DNA from: Rickettsiales bacterium
Lineage (GTDB): Bacteria > Pseudomonadota > Alphaproteobacteria > Rickettsiales > CANDYO01
DNA length: 16,548 bases
Reading direction: 5' to 3'
NCBI GenBank assembly: GCA_947424995.1
Contig: CANDYO010000028.1
Location: 1-16,548 of the forward strand
Numbering within the stretch: the first letter of the stretch is position 1; the number at the start of each line of letters is the position of its first letter. Of the stretch, positions 8,369-15,533 are shown in pieces. The translations under genes and the position numbers were made by a program. The notes under the pieces were generated by a model. It made no database searches. It saw only the letters and a program-made list of their open reading frames with translations, and was not told the DNA's origin.

Positions 8369-8728
8369 ATGTTACTAAATATTAGAGTTACTAGCTTAGA
8401 AATGACCGAGCTAAAGAGGATAGCCACTAGTTTTGGTTATAATTTAAGTGCATATGTTAAGCGCAGGCTTTTTACTGAGAATGAAGATTTTAATGATAAA
8501 GATATTGTCTACGTTAATCCTAGTCTTAAAAAAAGCAATCTTTTGACCGTTACGATGTTATGTAAAATGCTCTATCTGCAACTAGAGATTTTAGAAAAAC
8601 TAGGGTTTAACGCAGAGGAAATATCCGCACTTGAAAAAAAATCACTTGAATATGCAAGATCACAACGTGAAAAACAAGGCTACCGAATTATAAATAAAGC
8701 CAATATTGGTGATTTAAGTGATGGATGA
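8369..8728 (+). CDS. Small ribbon-helix-helix-like protein, possible relaxosome accessory factor
   Basis: The 119-residue product begins with LNIRVTSLEMTELKRIATSFGYNLSAYVKRRLF (residues 3-35, described here by its shape): a short basic beta strand, a helix, a Gly turn, then a helix ending in Arg/Lys. This is the pattern of MobC-type and other ribbon-helix-helix proteins that bind near oriT. The rest is helical and charged with no recognised domain. AGGAA precedes the ATG at a normal distance, and the stop overlaps traD by 8 nt. In F-like systems DNA-binding relaxosome factors (TraM, TraY) are usually elsewhere; here the gene sits directly before the coupling protein and the relaxase, which supports a role linking relaxosome and TraD. 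Specific homology was not recognised, so a transcriptional regulator is an alternative. Confidence 0.55.
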   Translation: MLLNIRVTSLEMTELKRIATSFGYNLSAYVKRRLFTENEDFNDKDIVYVNPSLKKSNLLTVTMLCKMLYLQLEILEKLGFNAEEISALEKKSLEYARSQREKQGYRIINKANIGDLSDG

Positions 8729-10574
8729 TTTAATTCGGGGTGGACAAGTCAGCTTTCACAAAATTAGAATGCTTATGCAGGTTAGTAAATTATTAGCTCG
8801 CGTTTCTATTTATTTGATTATGTGTTCTATCCTTTATAGTTACTACCAAAATATTTCACGAGACGAATGGGAAATAGGCTGGAAGTGGATAAAAGCAAGC
8901 GTTAGCAATGATAATCATTATAAAACTCCATATATAGAGAAAGTAATTAAAAAATTTGAAATAGCTCTTTATAAAGGATTAAGTATAGCAGCTATTATGC
9001 TTGGAGTTATTATAAGCAGCTTAATAATATTTTTCTGGCTAAAGGGTCGAGGTATAAAGCGCAATATAAATTTAAGAGGTATCTTTATACTACCAGCTAA
9101 AAAACTAAAAAGTGAATTACAAAATCATAACAAAATAACCAAAGAATACCAGCCATTCACTTTAGCTGATTTTGCTTATCCCATCGCTGGTAGGAAGGAT
9201 TCTTGGGGCTCTGGTGAGCAATCTCATACAATGCTAATTGGCTCGACTGGCGCTGGTAAAACTAAAATCATTCAGAACTTGGTCTATCAATTACATAAGA
9301 GAAATCAAAAAGCGATTATAATTGATGTTAAGGGAGATTATATTGAGCATTTCTATCGTCCTCATCGTGATGACATTATTCTAAACCCGTTAGATAAGCG
9401 CGGAAGAAACTGGTCGATATTTAATGAAACCAATCCACTTAAAGGATTTTCTACTATTGCTAAATCGCTTCTGCCAAAAGAATCAAAAAGTGATCCGATT
9501 TGGATAGATTCCGCTCGAGGGGTTTTTGCAGAACTTGCTAATTTATACGTAAGCGCGAATTTATCAATGTCGGCATTTGCTGATATTATTCTAAAAAGCG
9601 ATATAGAGCGCTTAAGTAAATTATTGCAAAAGACCGGTGCGTCAAAAATTATCAATCCAGATATAGAAAAAGCAGCTCTTTCAGTGCTAATGGTGCTAAG
9701 TACTTACCTAAGACCATTAAAGCTCTATCAAAGCAGTAGGGATATTTTTTCGATCACTAATTGGGTAAACGATTCTTCAAAGAATAATTTTCTCTTTATT
9801 AGCTCCAGAGCTGATGTGAAGGAAGACATCAACCCATTAATAACAACTCAAGTTGATATTGCCGTTAACGCATTAAGATCGCTAAAGGAACAAAGTAATA
9901 TCCCCAAAATTTGGTTTATTTTAGATGAAATTCCTTATTTTGATCAATCTATTCCAAGCTTAAAAGATGGTTTAGCAATGTCTAGAAGCTATGGTGGATG
10001 TTTTATATTAGGTACTCAAGACATGAGCAGTTTAAGTAAAATTTATTCTGAAGATACCGCGAGAAGCATAGCCAACAACTGCAAAACTAAAATCTATATG
10101 AACATAGCTGGTAAGGAAGCCGCCCAATATTGTTCAGGATCACTTGGTGAAGGAGAGATTGAAGAATGGCATGAAGGCTTATCTTATGGTGCCCATGAAA
10201 TGCGCGATGGGATTCAAGTCAATCGCAATAAAGTTATTCGGCCGGTGGTTTTACCTTCAGAACTTATGATGCTAAAAACTGGAGAAGGATTCATTAACTT
10301 TGCTGGCTTTAAGCCTGCCAAATTTAAATTTGATGATTGTGTTTTTAAGAAAACCTCTCCAGCTTATATTGAAAATAAAGAACTTCTAGAACTATTCACC
10401 AAAGAATTAGAAATAGGAGAAAAGCGTCGTAAAGAAATTGAGCTCAAGCTTTTAAAAAATAATAACGATGAGAAAACTATAAAAATAAAGTCTAGCAAGC
10501 TCAAGAAATTAGAGTATCCAGAACCAGCTGCCGAAGAAAATAGCAAAGAAAAAATTCCCGTAATGAATCTCTAA
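8721..10574 (+). CDS. traD: TraD, type IV coupling protein (VirD4/TraD ATPase)
   Basis: The 617-residue protein (ATG 8721; a GTG one codon earlier is possible) is an inner-membrane hexameric ATPase that feeds the relaxase-DNA complex to the secretion channel. Two membrane helices are visible (about 25-42 and 86-106), followed by the motor domain. Walker A is GSTGAGKT (174-181), followed by AIIIDVKGDY. Walker B is IWFILDE (about 396-402), followed by the LGTQDMSSLSKIY segment (about 430-441), all typical of TraD/TrwB. The C-terminus is short and Lys/Glu-rich, ending PVMNL; a long F-type acidic tail as used to bind TraM is not obvious. F TraD is longer (717). It overlaps the small RHH-like gene by 8 nt and lies 14 nt before the relaxase gene. 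Confidence 0.95.
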   Translation: MDDLIRGGQVSFHKIRMLMQVSKLLARVSIYLIMCSILYSYYQNISRDEWEIGWKWIKASVSNDNHYKTPYIEKVIKKFEIALYKGLSIAAIMLGVIISSLIIFFWLKGRGIKRNINLRGIFILPAKKLKSELQNHNKITKEYQPFTLADFAYPIAGRKDSWGSGEQSHTMLIGSTGAGKTKIIQNLVYQLHKRNQKAIIIDVKGDYIEHFYRPHRDDIILNPLDKRGRNWSIFNETNPLKGFSTIAKSLLPKESKSDPIWIDSARGVFAELANLYVSANLSMSAFADIILKSDIERLSKLLQKTGASKIINPDIEKAALSVLMVLSTYLRPLKLYQSSRDIFSITNWVNDSSKNNFLFISSRADVKEDINPLITTQVDIAVNALRSLKEQSNIPKIWFILDEIPYFDQSIPSLKDGLAMSRSYGGCFILGTQDMSSLSKIYSEDTARSIANNCKTKIYMNIAGKEAAQYCSGSLGEGEIEEWHEGLSYGAHEMRDGIQVNRNKVIRPVVLPSELMMLKTGEGFINFAGFKPAKFKFDDCVFKKTSPAYIENKELLELFTKELEIGEKRRKEIELKLLKNNNDEKTIKIKSSKLKKLEYPEPAAEENSKEKIPVMNL

Positions 10575-10588
10575 ATTAGGAAATAAAA

Positions 10589-13387
10589 ATGTTATCAACA
10601 AGAGCGTTTTCAAGTGGTAGTGCAGCTGGCAAATATTATGCGCATGCTGATTATTATGGTAGCGAAGCTAAGGGTGTATGGGTAGGTGCTGGAGCTCAAG
10701 AACTAGGCCTAACTGGAGAATTTAATGCCAAAAAAAATCCTGCCTTTAATAATATGCTCAAAGGGATTTTACCTAACGGTCAAATATTAGGTAAAAAGAC
10801 TAAAGATGGTATAATGCATAATCCAGGTGTTGATTTAACTTTCTCTGCGCCGAAAAGTTTCTCTATCCAAATGCTTGTTTTATCCAATAAAGAAGAGCGT
10901 CAGGCAATGGAAGCAGCTTTAACTAAAGCCGTTAATACTACGCTCAAATATATTGAAGAAAAAGGTTATGCAGTGGCTCGTAAAGCTGCTGGTGGTAACA
11001 TCAAAGAGAAAATCCATAAACTAACTTTTGCAACATTTTTGCATACGACTAACCGCAATTTAGAGCCACAAGCTCACGTTCATTGTTTTTTAGCCAATAG
11101 TGCTAAATGTGAAGATGGGAAGTTTAGAAGCTTAGCCTTTGAGAACATCCTCAAAAATAATAAATTTCTTGGTCAGGTGTTTCGTAATGAATTAGCGCTT
11201 GAGACTAAGAAAATAGGTTATGATATCACCCCAACCGTACTTTCCGATGGCAGTAGTGCATTTGAACTGAGCAAAATTGATAATCAATTAATTCAGGCTT
11301 TTTCGACTAGAAGACAAGAGATTGAAGAATTATGCAAATTGTATGGAGTAAAGACCAAGGAGGGTAGGGACAATATTGTTATTAACTCTAGAAAATCCAA
11401 ACGATTAGCTAGCCAAGAAGAGCTAAAGAGTGCTTGGGGCTCATTAGAACAAAAAGTTAGTCAAGAAATTGTTGATCATCAAATACCCGTTCCAAGCGGT
11501 AATTTATTTAAACAAGCCTGGGAATTCTTAACTAGTAAATTGAACTATAAATCTAAAACAACTGAGTTAAATCTTAGGGATCTCGCTACTCTCTGTGTTG
11601 AGGATGTTACTCATCGTCAAAGCGTTGTGCCTTTGGAAGACCTACTTAAAGCGACGCTTAAATTTTCTATTGGTAAATATGGCATCGATGAAGTAGAACA
11701 AGAATGTCGGAAACTTGAGACAACAGGGGTTATCATTGGTAGTAATGGCCTTTATACTAGCAAATCTCTTTTAACTCAAGAAAAGCAAATTTTAGCATAT
11801 ACTAAGGAAGCTATTGGAGCTTCTAAGCAAATTATTAAAGATGAGCATTTCGCCGCTCATTTAACAAAATTTGAGCAGCGGCAATCTAACTTTAAAATGA
11901 ATGATCAACAGAAAAAAGCCTTGCATCATATCCTAACTTCTACAGATAGAATCATTACAGTGGAGGGGTTGCCGGGTGTTGGTAAATCAACTGTTCTTGA
12001 CGCAGTGCGTGAAATTTCTAGGCAAAAGATTCTCAAAATTGAAGGATTAGCTCCGACTGCTTCAGCTGCCAAGACTCTTAAAAATTCAGCTAATTTAGAT
12101 GCTTCAACTACGATTCACCGTTTACTTGGCAAATATCAAGGTTACATTGAAGGAAGAGGTACAAAACAATCCTTGCAAGAACAAAGAAAGATTTTTAAAA
12201 ATGTAGTGATTTTTGCTGATGAATGCTCTCTTATACCAACCCATATTATGCATAAGTTACTGACTTTACAAAAGAAATTTTGGTTTCGATTAGTGTTAAC
12301 TGGAGATACTAAGCAATTAGGGGCAGTGGAAGCTGGTAAACCATTTGAGCAGATTCTTAAAATAATAAAACCAGTTGTTATGAACCAAATCGTCAGGCAA
12401 AAAAATAAAGAGCACAAGCAAGCAGTAGTTGCTGCTAGCCAAGGCAATATTGATAAGACTTTTGCTATTCATAAGGATAATATTAAAGAACTAGCAATAC
12501 TTCCCAAGCTGGCTAAAGAGGCTGCAAATTTATACGTCAAAAAATCTCCTGATCAAAGAGAGCAAACTCTGCTTATTGCTCCAACTAGAAATTTACGTGA
12601 TCAAATAAATTTAGATATTAAAGATAAGCTTAATTTACTAGGCGATAAAATTGAATTTTCCGCCTTAAGGCAACGAGATATGACTATTGCTGATTATCAG
12701 TTTGCTCCTTCGTTTAAGCAAGGAATAGATATATTAAGATTCCATAAGGGCTATAAAAATTTAGGGATAGAAAAAGATGAATATTTAACCGTCGAGAAAG
12801 TAAATTACATTAGCAATAGCTTGATTCTAAAAAAGGAAAATAGCAAAGAAGTATTATTTCAGTTACATAAAGAAGTAGATTATAAAAGCAAATTTGAAGT
12901 ATTTAATAAGCTTGGTCTTGAACTGCAGCAAGGCCTAAAAATCATCTTCACCAAAAATAATCAGCCCCTAGGTCTAATCAATTCTGAAACTGCAACAATC
13001 AAATCTATTAACGACAATATAGCTAAGCTACAATTTGAAAATAGAATGACTAGAGATATTCCCATGAGTCAGCTCAAGCATATCGACTATGGCTATTGCG
13101 TTACAGTACATACCTCACAAGGAAAAACCTTCGATAATACCATCGCTGCGATTGGCAAGAATGCTCTTCTCAATAACCAGCAATCTTGGTTGGTATCACT
13201 CTCGCGACATCGAATAGAATTATCAATTTTATCTGAAGATATGAAGTCACTTAAAACATACTTAAGTCATAATACTGGCAAAGAGATGTCAGCGTTAGAA
13301 CTGGTATCTAAAACTGAATTAAAGGCTACTACTCAAATAGAGAAAAATACTCAAGTAACTAAAGTACAGATAATAGCCTCTATATAA
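10589..13387 (+). CDS. traI: MobF/TrwC-type relaxase-helicase (TraI-like)
   Basis: The 932-residue product nicks one strand at oriT, becomes covalently linked to it through tyrosine, and unwinds the DNA. The N-terminal relaxase domain (about 1-300) has paired tyrosines Y16/Y17 and Y22/Y23, Asp82 in the VDLTFSAPKS segment, and the metal-binding histidine triad H152, H163, H165 (HTTNRNLEPQAHVH). The C-terminal part is a RecD-like superfamily 1 helicase: Walker A GLPGVGKS (460-467), Walker B FADE (D544, E545) and a late helicase motif VHTSQGKTFDN (840-850). Length is close to TrwC of R388 (966) and about half of F TraI (1756), so the extra F TraI domains are absent. GGAA (10578-10581) precedes the ATG. 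It is not the MobQ-type TraA found in many rickettsial elements. Its oriT was not located. Confidence 0.95.
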   Translation: MLSTRAFSSGSAAGKYYAHADYYGSEAKGVWVGAGAQELGLTGEFNAKKNPAFNNMLKGILPNGQILGKKTKDGIMHNPGVDLTFSAPKSFSIQMLVLSNKEERQAMEAALTKAVNTTLKYIEEKGYAVARKAAGGNIKEKIHKLTFATFLHTTNRNLEPQAHVHCFLANSAKCEDGKFRSLAFENILKNNKFLGQVFRNELALETKKIGYDITPTVLSDGSSAFELSKIDNQLIQAFSTRRQEIEELCKLYGVKTKEGRDNIVINSRKSKRLASQEELKSAWGSLEQKVSQEIVDHQIPVPSGNLFKQAWEFLTSKLNYKSKTTELNLRDLATLCVEDVTHRQSVVPLEDLLKATLKFSIGKYGIDEVEQECRKLETTGVIIGSNGLYTSKSLLTQEKQILAYTKEAIGASKQIIKDEHFAAHLTKFEQRQSNFKMNDQQKKALHHILTSTDRIITVEGLPGVGKSTVLDAVREISRQKILKIEGLAPTASAAKTLKNSANLDASTTIHRLLGKYQGYIEGRGTKQSLQEQRKIFKNVVIFADECSLIPTHIMHKLLTLQKKFWFRLVLTGDTKQLGAVEAGKPFEQILKIIKPVVMNQIVRQKNKEHKQAVVAASQGNIDKTFAIHKDNIKELAILPKLAKEAANLYVKKSPDQREQTLLIAPTRNLRDQINLDIKDKLNLLGDKIEFSALRQRDMTIADYQFAPSFKQGIDILRFHKGYKNLGIEKDEYLTVEKVNYISNSLILKKENSKEVLFQLHKEVDYKSKFEVFNKLGLELQQGLKIIFTKNNQPLGLINSETATIKSINDNIAKLQFENRMTRDIPMSQLKHIDYGYCVTVHTSQGKTFDNTIAAIGKNALLNNQQSWLVSLSRHRIELSILSEDMKSLKTYLSHNTGKEMSALELVSKTELKATTQIEKNTQVTKVQIIASI

Positions 13388-13401
13388 AAAAATCAAGATA
13401 C

Positions 13402-13424
13402 AAATAATTACGAAAATATTATTT
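13402..13424. repeat. A/T-only inverted repeat upstream of the fic promoter
   Basis: AAATAAT (13402-13408) and ATTATTT (13418-13424) are perfect 7-bp reverse complements around a 9-nt spacer. The repeat ends 2 nt before the -35 box at 13427. It could be a regulator binding site, act as an A/T-rich upstream promoter element, or be chance in A+T-rich DNA. It is too weak to call a terminator for traI. Confidence 0.35.
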
Positions 13425-13426
13425 AA

Positions 13427-13455
13427 TTGCCATTGCGGAGAATAGCAGCTATAAT
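13427..13455 (+). promoter_or_regulatory. sigma70-type promoter of fic
   Basis: TTGCCA (13427-13432, 5 of 6 to TTGACA) is separated by 17 nt from a perfect TATAAT (13450-13455). Transcription would start near 13462, leaving a leader of roughly 19 nt before the GTG start of fic at 13481. This is the clearest promoter in the window, and it means the Fic module can be expressed independently of the transfer operon. Confidence 0.75.
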
Positions 13456-13479
13456 CTCACTAATTAATGCGGAGATTAT
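13451..13479. promoter_or_regulatory. Inverted repeat overlapping the fic -10 box and ribosome binding site
   Basis: ATAATCTC (13451-13458) and GAGATTAT (13472-13479) are perfect 8-bp reverse complements with a 13-nt spacer. The left arm covers five bases of the TATAAT box; the right arm covers the GGAG ribosome binding site (13471-13474) and ends just before the GTG. A dimeric repressor bound here would block transcription. If the left arm is partly transcribed from an earlier start, an RNA hairpin could also hide the ribosome binding site. Operator function is inferred from position only. Confidence 0.5.
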
Positions 13480-13480
13480 T

Positions 13481-14599
13481 GTGTATATCTATCAGTTAAA
13501 AGAATGGCCTAATTTTATTTGGGATAAACAAAGATTAGCAGATTCGTTAGCAAAAGTACGTTATTCGCAAGGATGTTTATTGGGTAAAATGAGCTCTCTA
13601 GGGTTTCATCTACAAGAAGAGTCTACATTACAAACGTTAACTCAAGATGTTATAAAAACTAGTGAAATTGAGGGAGAAAATCTTAATAAAGAACAAGTAC
13701 GCTCTTCTATCGCTAAACGATTAGGCATAGCTATTAATGAGCCTACTGCAATAGTGTCTCGTGATGTCGAAGGAATTGTGGAGGTTATGTTAGATGCAAC
13801 AAGAAATTATGATAGCCCTCTTACAAATGAGCGTTTATTTAATTGGCACGCTGCTCTATTTCCAACTGGAAGAAGTGGACTACAAAAAATTACTACAGGT
13901 AATTGGCGAAATGAGTCTAGTGGTGCAATGCAAATAGTGTCTGGACCGTATGGTCGAGAAAAAATACATTATGAAGCGCCAACCTATGATCATATTGAAA
14001 TGGAAATGCAGCATTTCATTAATTGGATTAACTCAGATTCTAAGATTGACCCAGTTATTAAAGCGGCTATAGCTCATTTTTGGTTTGTAACTATCCACCC
14101 ATTTGATGATGGTAATGGCCGTATAGCTCGCGCTATAGCTGATATGCTATTGTCTAGATCAGAAAATACCTCTCAGCGGTTTTATAGTATGTCGTCTCAG
14201 ATTCAAAATGAGCGTAACTCATATTATGATGTTTTAGAAAATTGTCAAAAAGGATCATTAGATATATCTATATGGGTTGAATGGTTCTTAAATTGTTTGA
14301 GCTTTGCCATTGCTAAGTCTGATGAAATGTTATCTCATGTTATAATAAAAGCTAAGTTTTGGGAAAGCCATCTAGAAGAATATTTTAACCCCAGACAACG
14401 CTTAATAATAAATCTTTTATTGGATAGAAATTTTATAGGAAAACTAAACAGTTCAAAATGGGCAAAGGTAACAAAATGCTCGCAAGATACAGCGCTTCGG
14501 GATATTAATCCTCTGCTTGAACAAGGAATTCTAGTTAAGAGTGAAGCTAGTGGACGTAGCACAAATTATAAATTAAATAGCAACGTATGTGAAGAATAA
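13481..14599 (+). CDS. fic: Fic-family protein (probable AMP-transferase, N-terminally self-inhibited) with C-terminal winged helix
   Basis: GTG 13481 is chosen because GGAG lies 6 nt upstream and the product then opens with YIYQLKEWPNFIWD, the typical start of Fic proteins with the DUF4172-type N-terminal domain. A TTG at 13427 in frame coincides with the -35 box. Residues about 1-80 form the helical N-terminal domain, which contains the inhibitory motif TSEIEG (60-65, pattern S/T-x3-E-G/N). The Fic core has the full catalytic motif HPFDDGNGRIAR (206-217), so it should be able to transfer AMP or another nucleotide moiety to a protein hydroxyl. Residues about 308-367 look like a winged helix-turn-helix (SSKWAKVTKCSQDTALRDI, LVKSEASGRSTNYKL), suggesting DNA binding and possibly autoregulation. 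Target unknown. It has its own promoter and is followed by a closely linked membrane-protein gene. Length is 372 residues, normal for the family. Confidence 0.9.
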   Translation: MYIYQLKEWPNFIWDKQRLADSLAKVRYSQGCLLGKMSSLGFHLQEESTLQTLTQDVIKTSEIEGENLNKEQVRSSIAKRLGIAINEPTAIVSRDVEGIVEVMLDATRNYDSPLTNERLFNWHAALFPTGRSGLQKITTGNWRNESSGAMQIVSGPYGREKIHYEAPTYDHIEMEMQHFINWINSDSKIDPVIKAAIAHFWFVTIHPFDDGNGRIARAIADMLLSRSENTSQRFYSMSSQIQNERNSYYDVLENCQKGSLDISIWVEWFLNCLSFAIAKSDEMLSHVIIKAKFWESHLEEYFNPRQRLIINLLLDRNFIGKLNSSKWAKVTKCSQDTALRDINPLLEQGILVKSEASGRSTNYKLNSNVCEE

Positions 14600-14611
14600 A
14601 GAGGTATGTAT

Positions 14612-14869
14612 ATGATTCATTTTATGGCTTATTCAATATTCACTATTGTTAGCTTGATTATCATTATTAGTAAATACTGTGAGATTCAAAGCATTAAAAA
14701 TAAAAATGGATGCTCAATTTTAGAAGCTATAAAAATTTATATTAACTCTCCTGCTGTTAAGTGTAATGAATGGCCAGTTGTGTGCAATAGTGATGATTAT
14801 GATGAGCGTTTTACTCATGCGTATCGTAATTTGTCTTCTAATATCCACTATAATAGATATGATGATTAA
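14612..14869 (+). CDS. Small single-span membrane protein of unknown function
   Basis: The 85-residue product is not recognised. ATG 14612 is preferred over ATG 14606 because AGAGG at 14600-14604 is 7 nt upstream of the former but only 1 nt from the latter. Residues about 3-20 form one hydrophobic helix, followed by a mostly polar tail with Cys23, Cys34, Cys51 and Cys58 and an acidic/aromatic end (DDYDERF, NRYDD). The ribosome binding site starts immediately after the fic stop, so the two are very probably co-transcribed from the fic promoter. It could be an accessory or regulator of Fic, an exclusion-like or small stress protein, or simply a passenger. Its tail has no known motif to my eye. 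Confidence 0.6.
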   Translation: MIHFMAYSIFTIVSLIIIISKYCEIQSIKNKNGCSILEAIKIYINSPAVKCNEWPVVCNSDDYDERFTHAYRNLSSNIHYNRYDD

Positions 14870-14925
14870 GATTAGTCTCTACTTTTAGTATATTTAAAGC
14901 CTTTGACGTTTCCTTAAAATTACGC

Positions 14926-14954
14926 TTGCTTTGCAATCCACACTAAGTTACACT
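14926..14954 (+). promoter_or_regulatory. Possible promoter of the abiE operon
   Basis: TTGCTT (14926-14931) and TACACT (14949-14954) are separated by 17 nt. Matches to consensus are modest (3 of 6 and 4 of 6). It is the best-spaced pair that puts a start site about 25 nt ahead of abiEi and places the nearby repeats over the start region. Alternatives around TTGCAA at 14931 have poorer -10 boxes. Confidence 0.35.
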
Positions 14955-14971
14955 TAATGTAATTTAATGTA
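14948..14971. promoter_or_regulatory. Direct and inverted repeats ahead of abiEi, possible AbiEi operator
   Basis: TTAATGTA occurs twice (14954-14961 and 14964-14971) at 10-bp spacing, one helical turn. TTACA (14948-14952) and TGTAA (14958-14962) form a 5-bp inverted repeat that overlaps the first copy and the putative -10. AbiEi antitoxins are known to repress their own operon by binding inverted repeats in the promoter, so an autoregulatory site is plausible. Function is inferred from position. Confidence 0.45.
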
Positions 14972-14984
14972 GAGTGAATCTGAT

Positions 14985-15533
14985 ATGCAACCAATGAAAT
15001 ACTTAAATAATTGGCTTGAACAACACGCAAATGGCGAGCATTATTTGTTTGCTATACAAGACTTAAGATCTCTTTATCCTGATTTATCTAATTCAGCTTT
15101 TAAAACGCTGCTTAGTAGAGCTTCGGATACTCTATGGTTAAAGAGAGTATGTCGTGGATTATATGTATATAAGAAAGCTATTCCTTCAAATGGGCTACTG
15201 CTATTTCACGCCGCATCGCTACTTAGGGCCGATGAATTTAACTATATGAGTCTTGAAACCGTTTTAAGTGATGTTGGTGTTATTTCTCAGATTCCTATAA
15301 ATTGGATTTCCATTATGTCATCTGGCCGAAGTAGCATTATTTCTTGCGATGAGTTTGGCACAATAGAATATATTCATACTAATCAAAAGCCAGCTGATAT
15401 AGGAAAACAGCTTACCTATGACTCAAAGTGTAAATTATGGCGCGCTAGTGTATCTCTAGCATTAAGGGATATGAAAGTAACGCATCGAAATTGTGATTTA
15501 ATAGATTGGGATATAGCAAATGAATTTATTTGA
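14985..15533 (+). CDS. abiEi: AbiEi-family antitoxin / autorepressor
   Basis: The 182-residue protein has an N-terminal winged-helix-like region (about 10-65: a helix around FAIQDLRSLYP, then SAFKTLLSRA, then LKRVCRGLYVY). The following part is typical of AbiEi, including YMSLETVLSDVGVISQIP (88-105), a SGRS segment and FGTIEYIHTNQ (124-134). AbiEi proteins neutralise the AbiEii nucleotidyltransferase toxin, classed as type IV, and repress the operon. AGAGTGA (14971-14977) precedes ATG 14985; a second in-frame ATG three codons on (14994) is also possible. The stop overlaps the toxin gene by 14 nt, the usual antitoxin-first coupled order. At 182 residues it is a short form of the family. It has its own intergenic region, so it is probably transcribed apart from fic. 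Confidence 0.85.
   Translation: MQPMKYLNNWLEQHANGEHYLFAIQDLRSLYPDLSNSAFKTLLSRASDTLWLKRVCRGLYVYKKAIPSNGLLLFHAASLLRADEFNYMSLETVLSDVGVISQIPINWISIMSSGRSSIISCDEFGTIEYIHTNQKPADIGKQLTYDSKCKLWRASVSLALRDMKVTHRNCDLIDWDIANEFI

Noticed and set aside
10589..13387. MobQ/TraA (Ti-type) relaxase
   Set aside because: The N-terminus has the paired tyrosines and HxH triad spacing of TrwC/TraI, not the characteristic start of MobQ TraA proteins.
13402..13424. Rho-independent terminator after traI
   Set aside because: The inverted repeat is only A/T pairs, has a 9-nt loop, and is not followed by a run of T; it is listed as a repeat only.
13427..13480. TTG start at 13427 for fic, giving 18 extra residues
   Set aside because: These bases coincide with the -35 and -10 boxes, there is no ribosome binding site, and the family-typical N-terminus begins at the GTG at 13481 behind GGAG.
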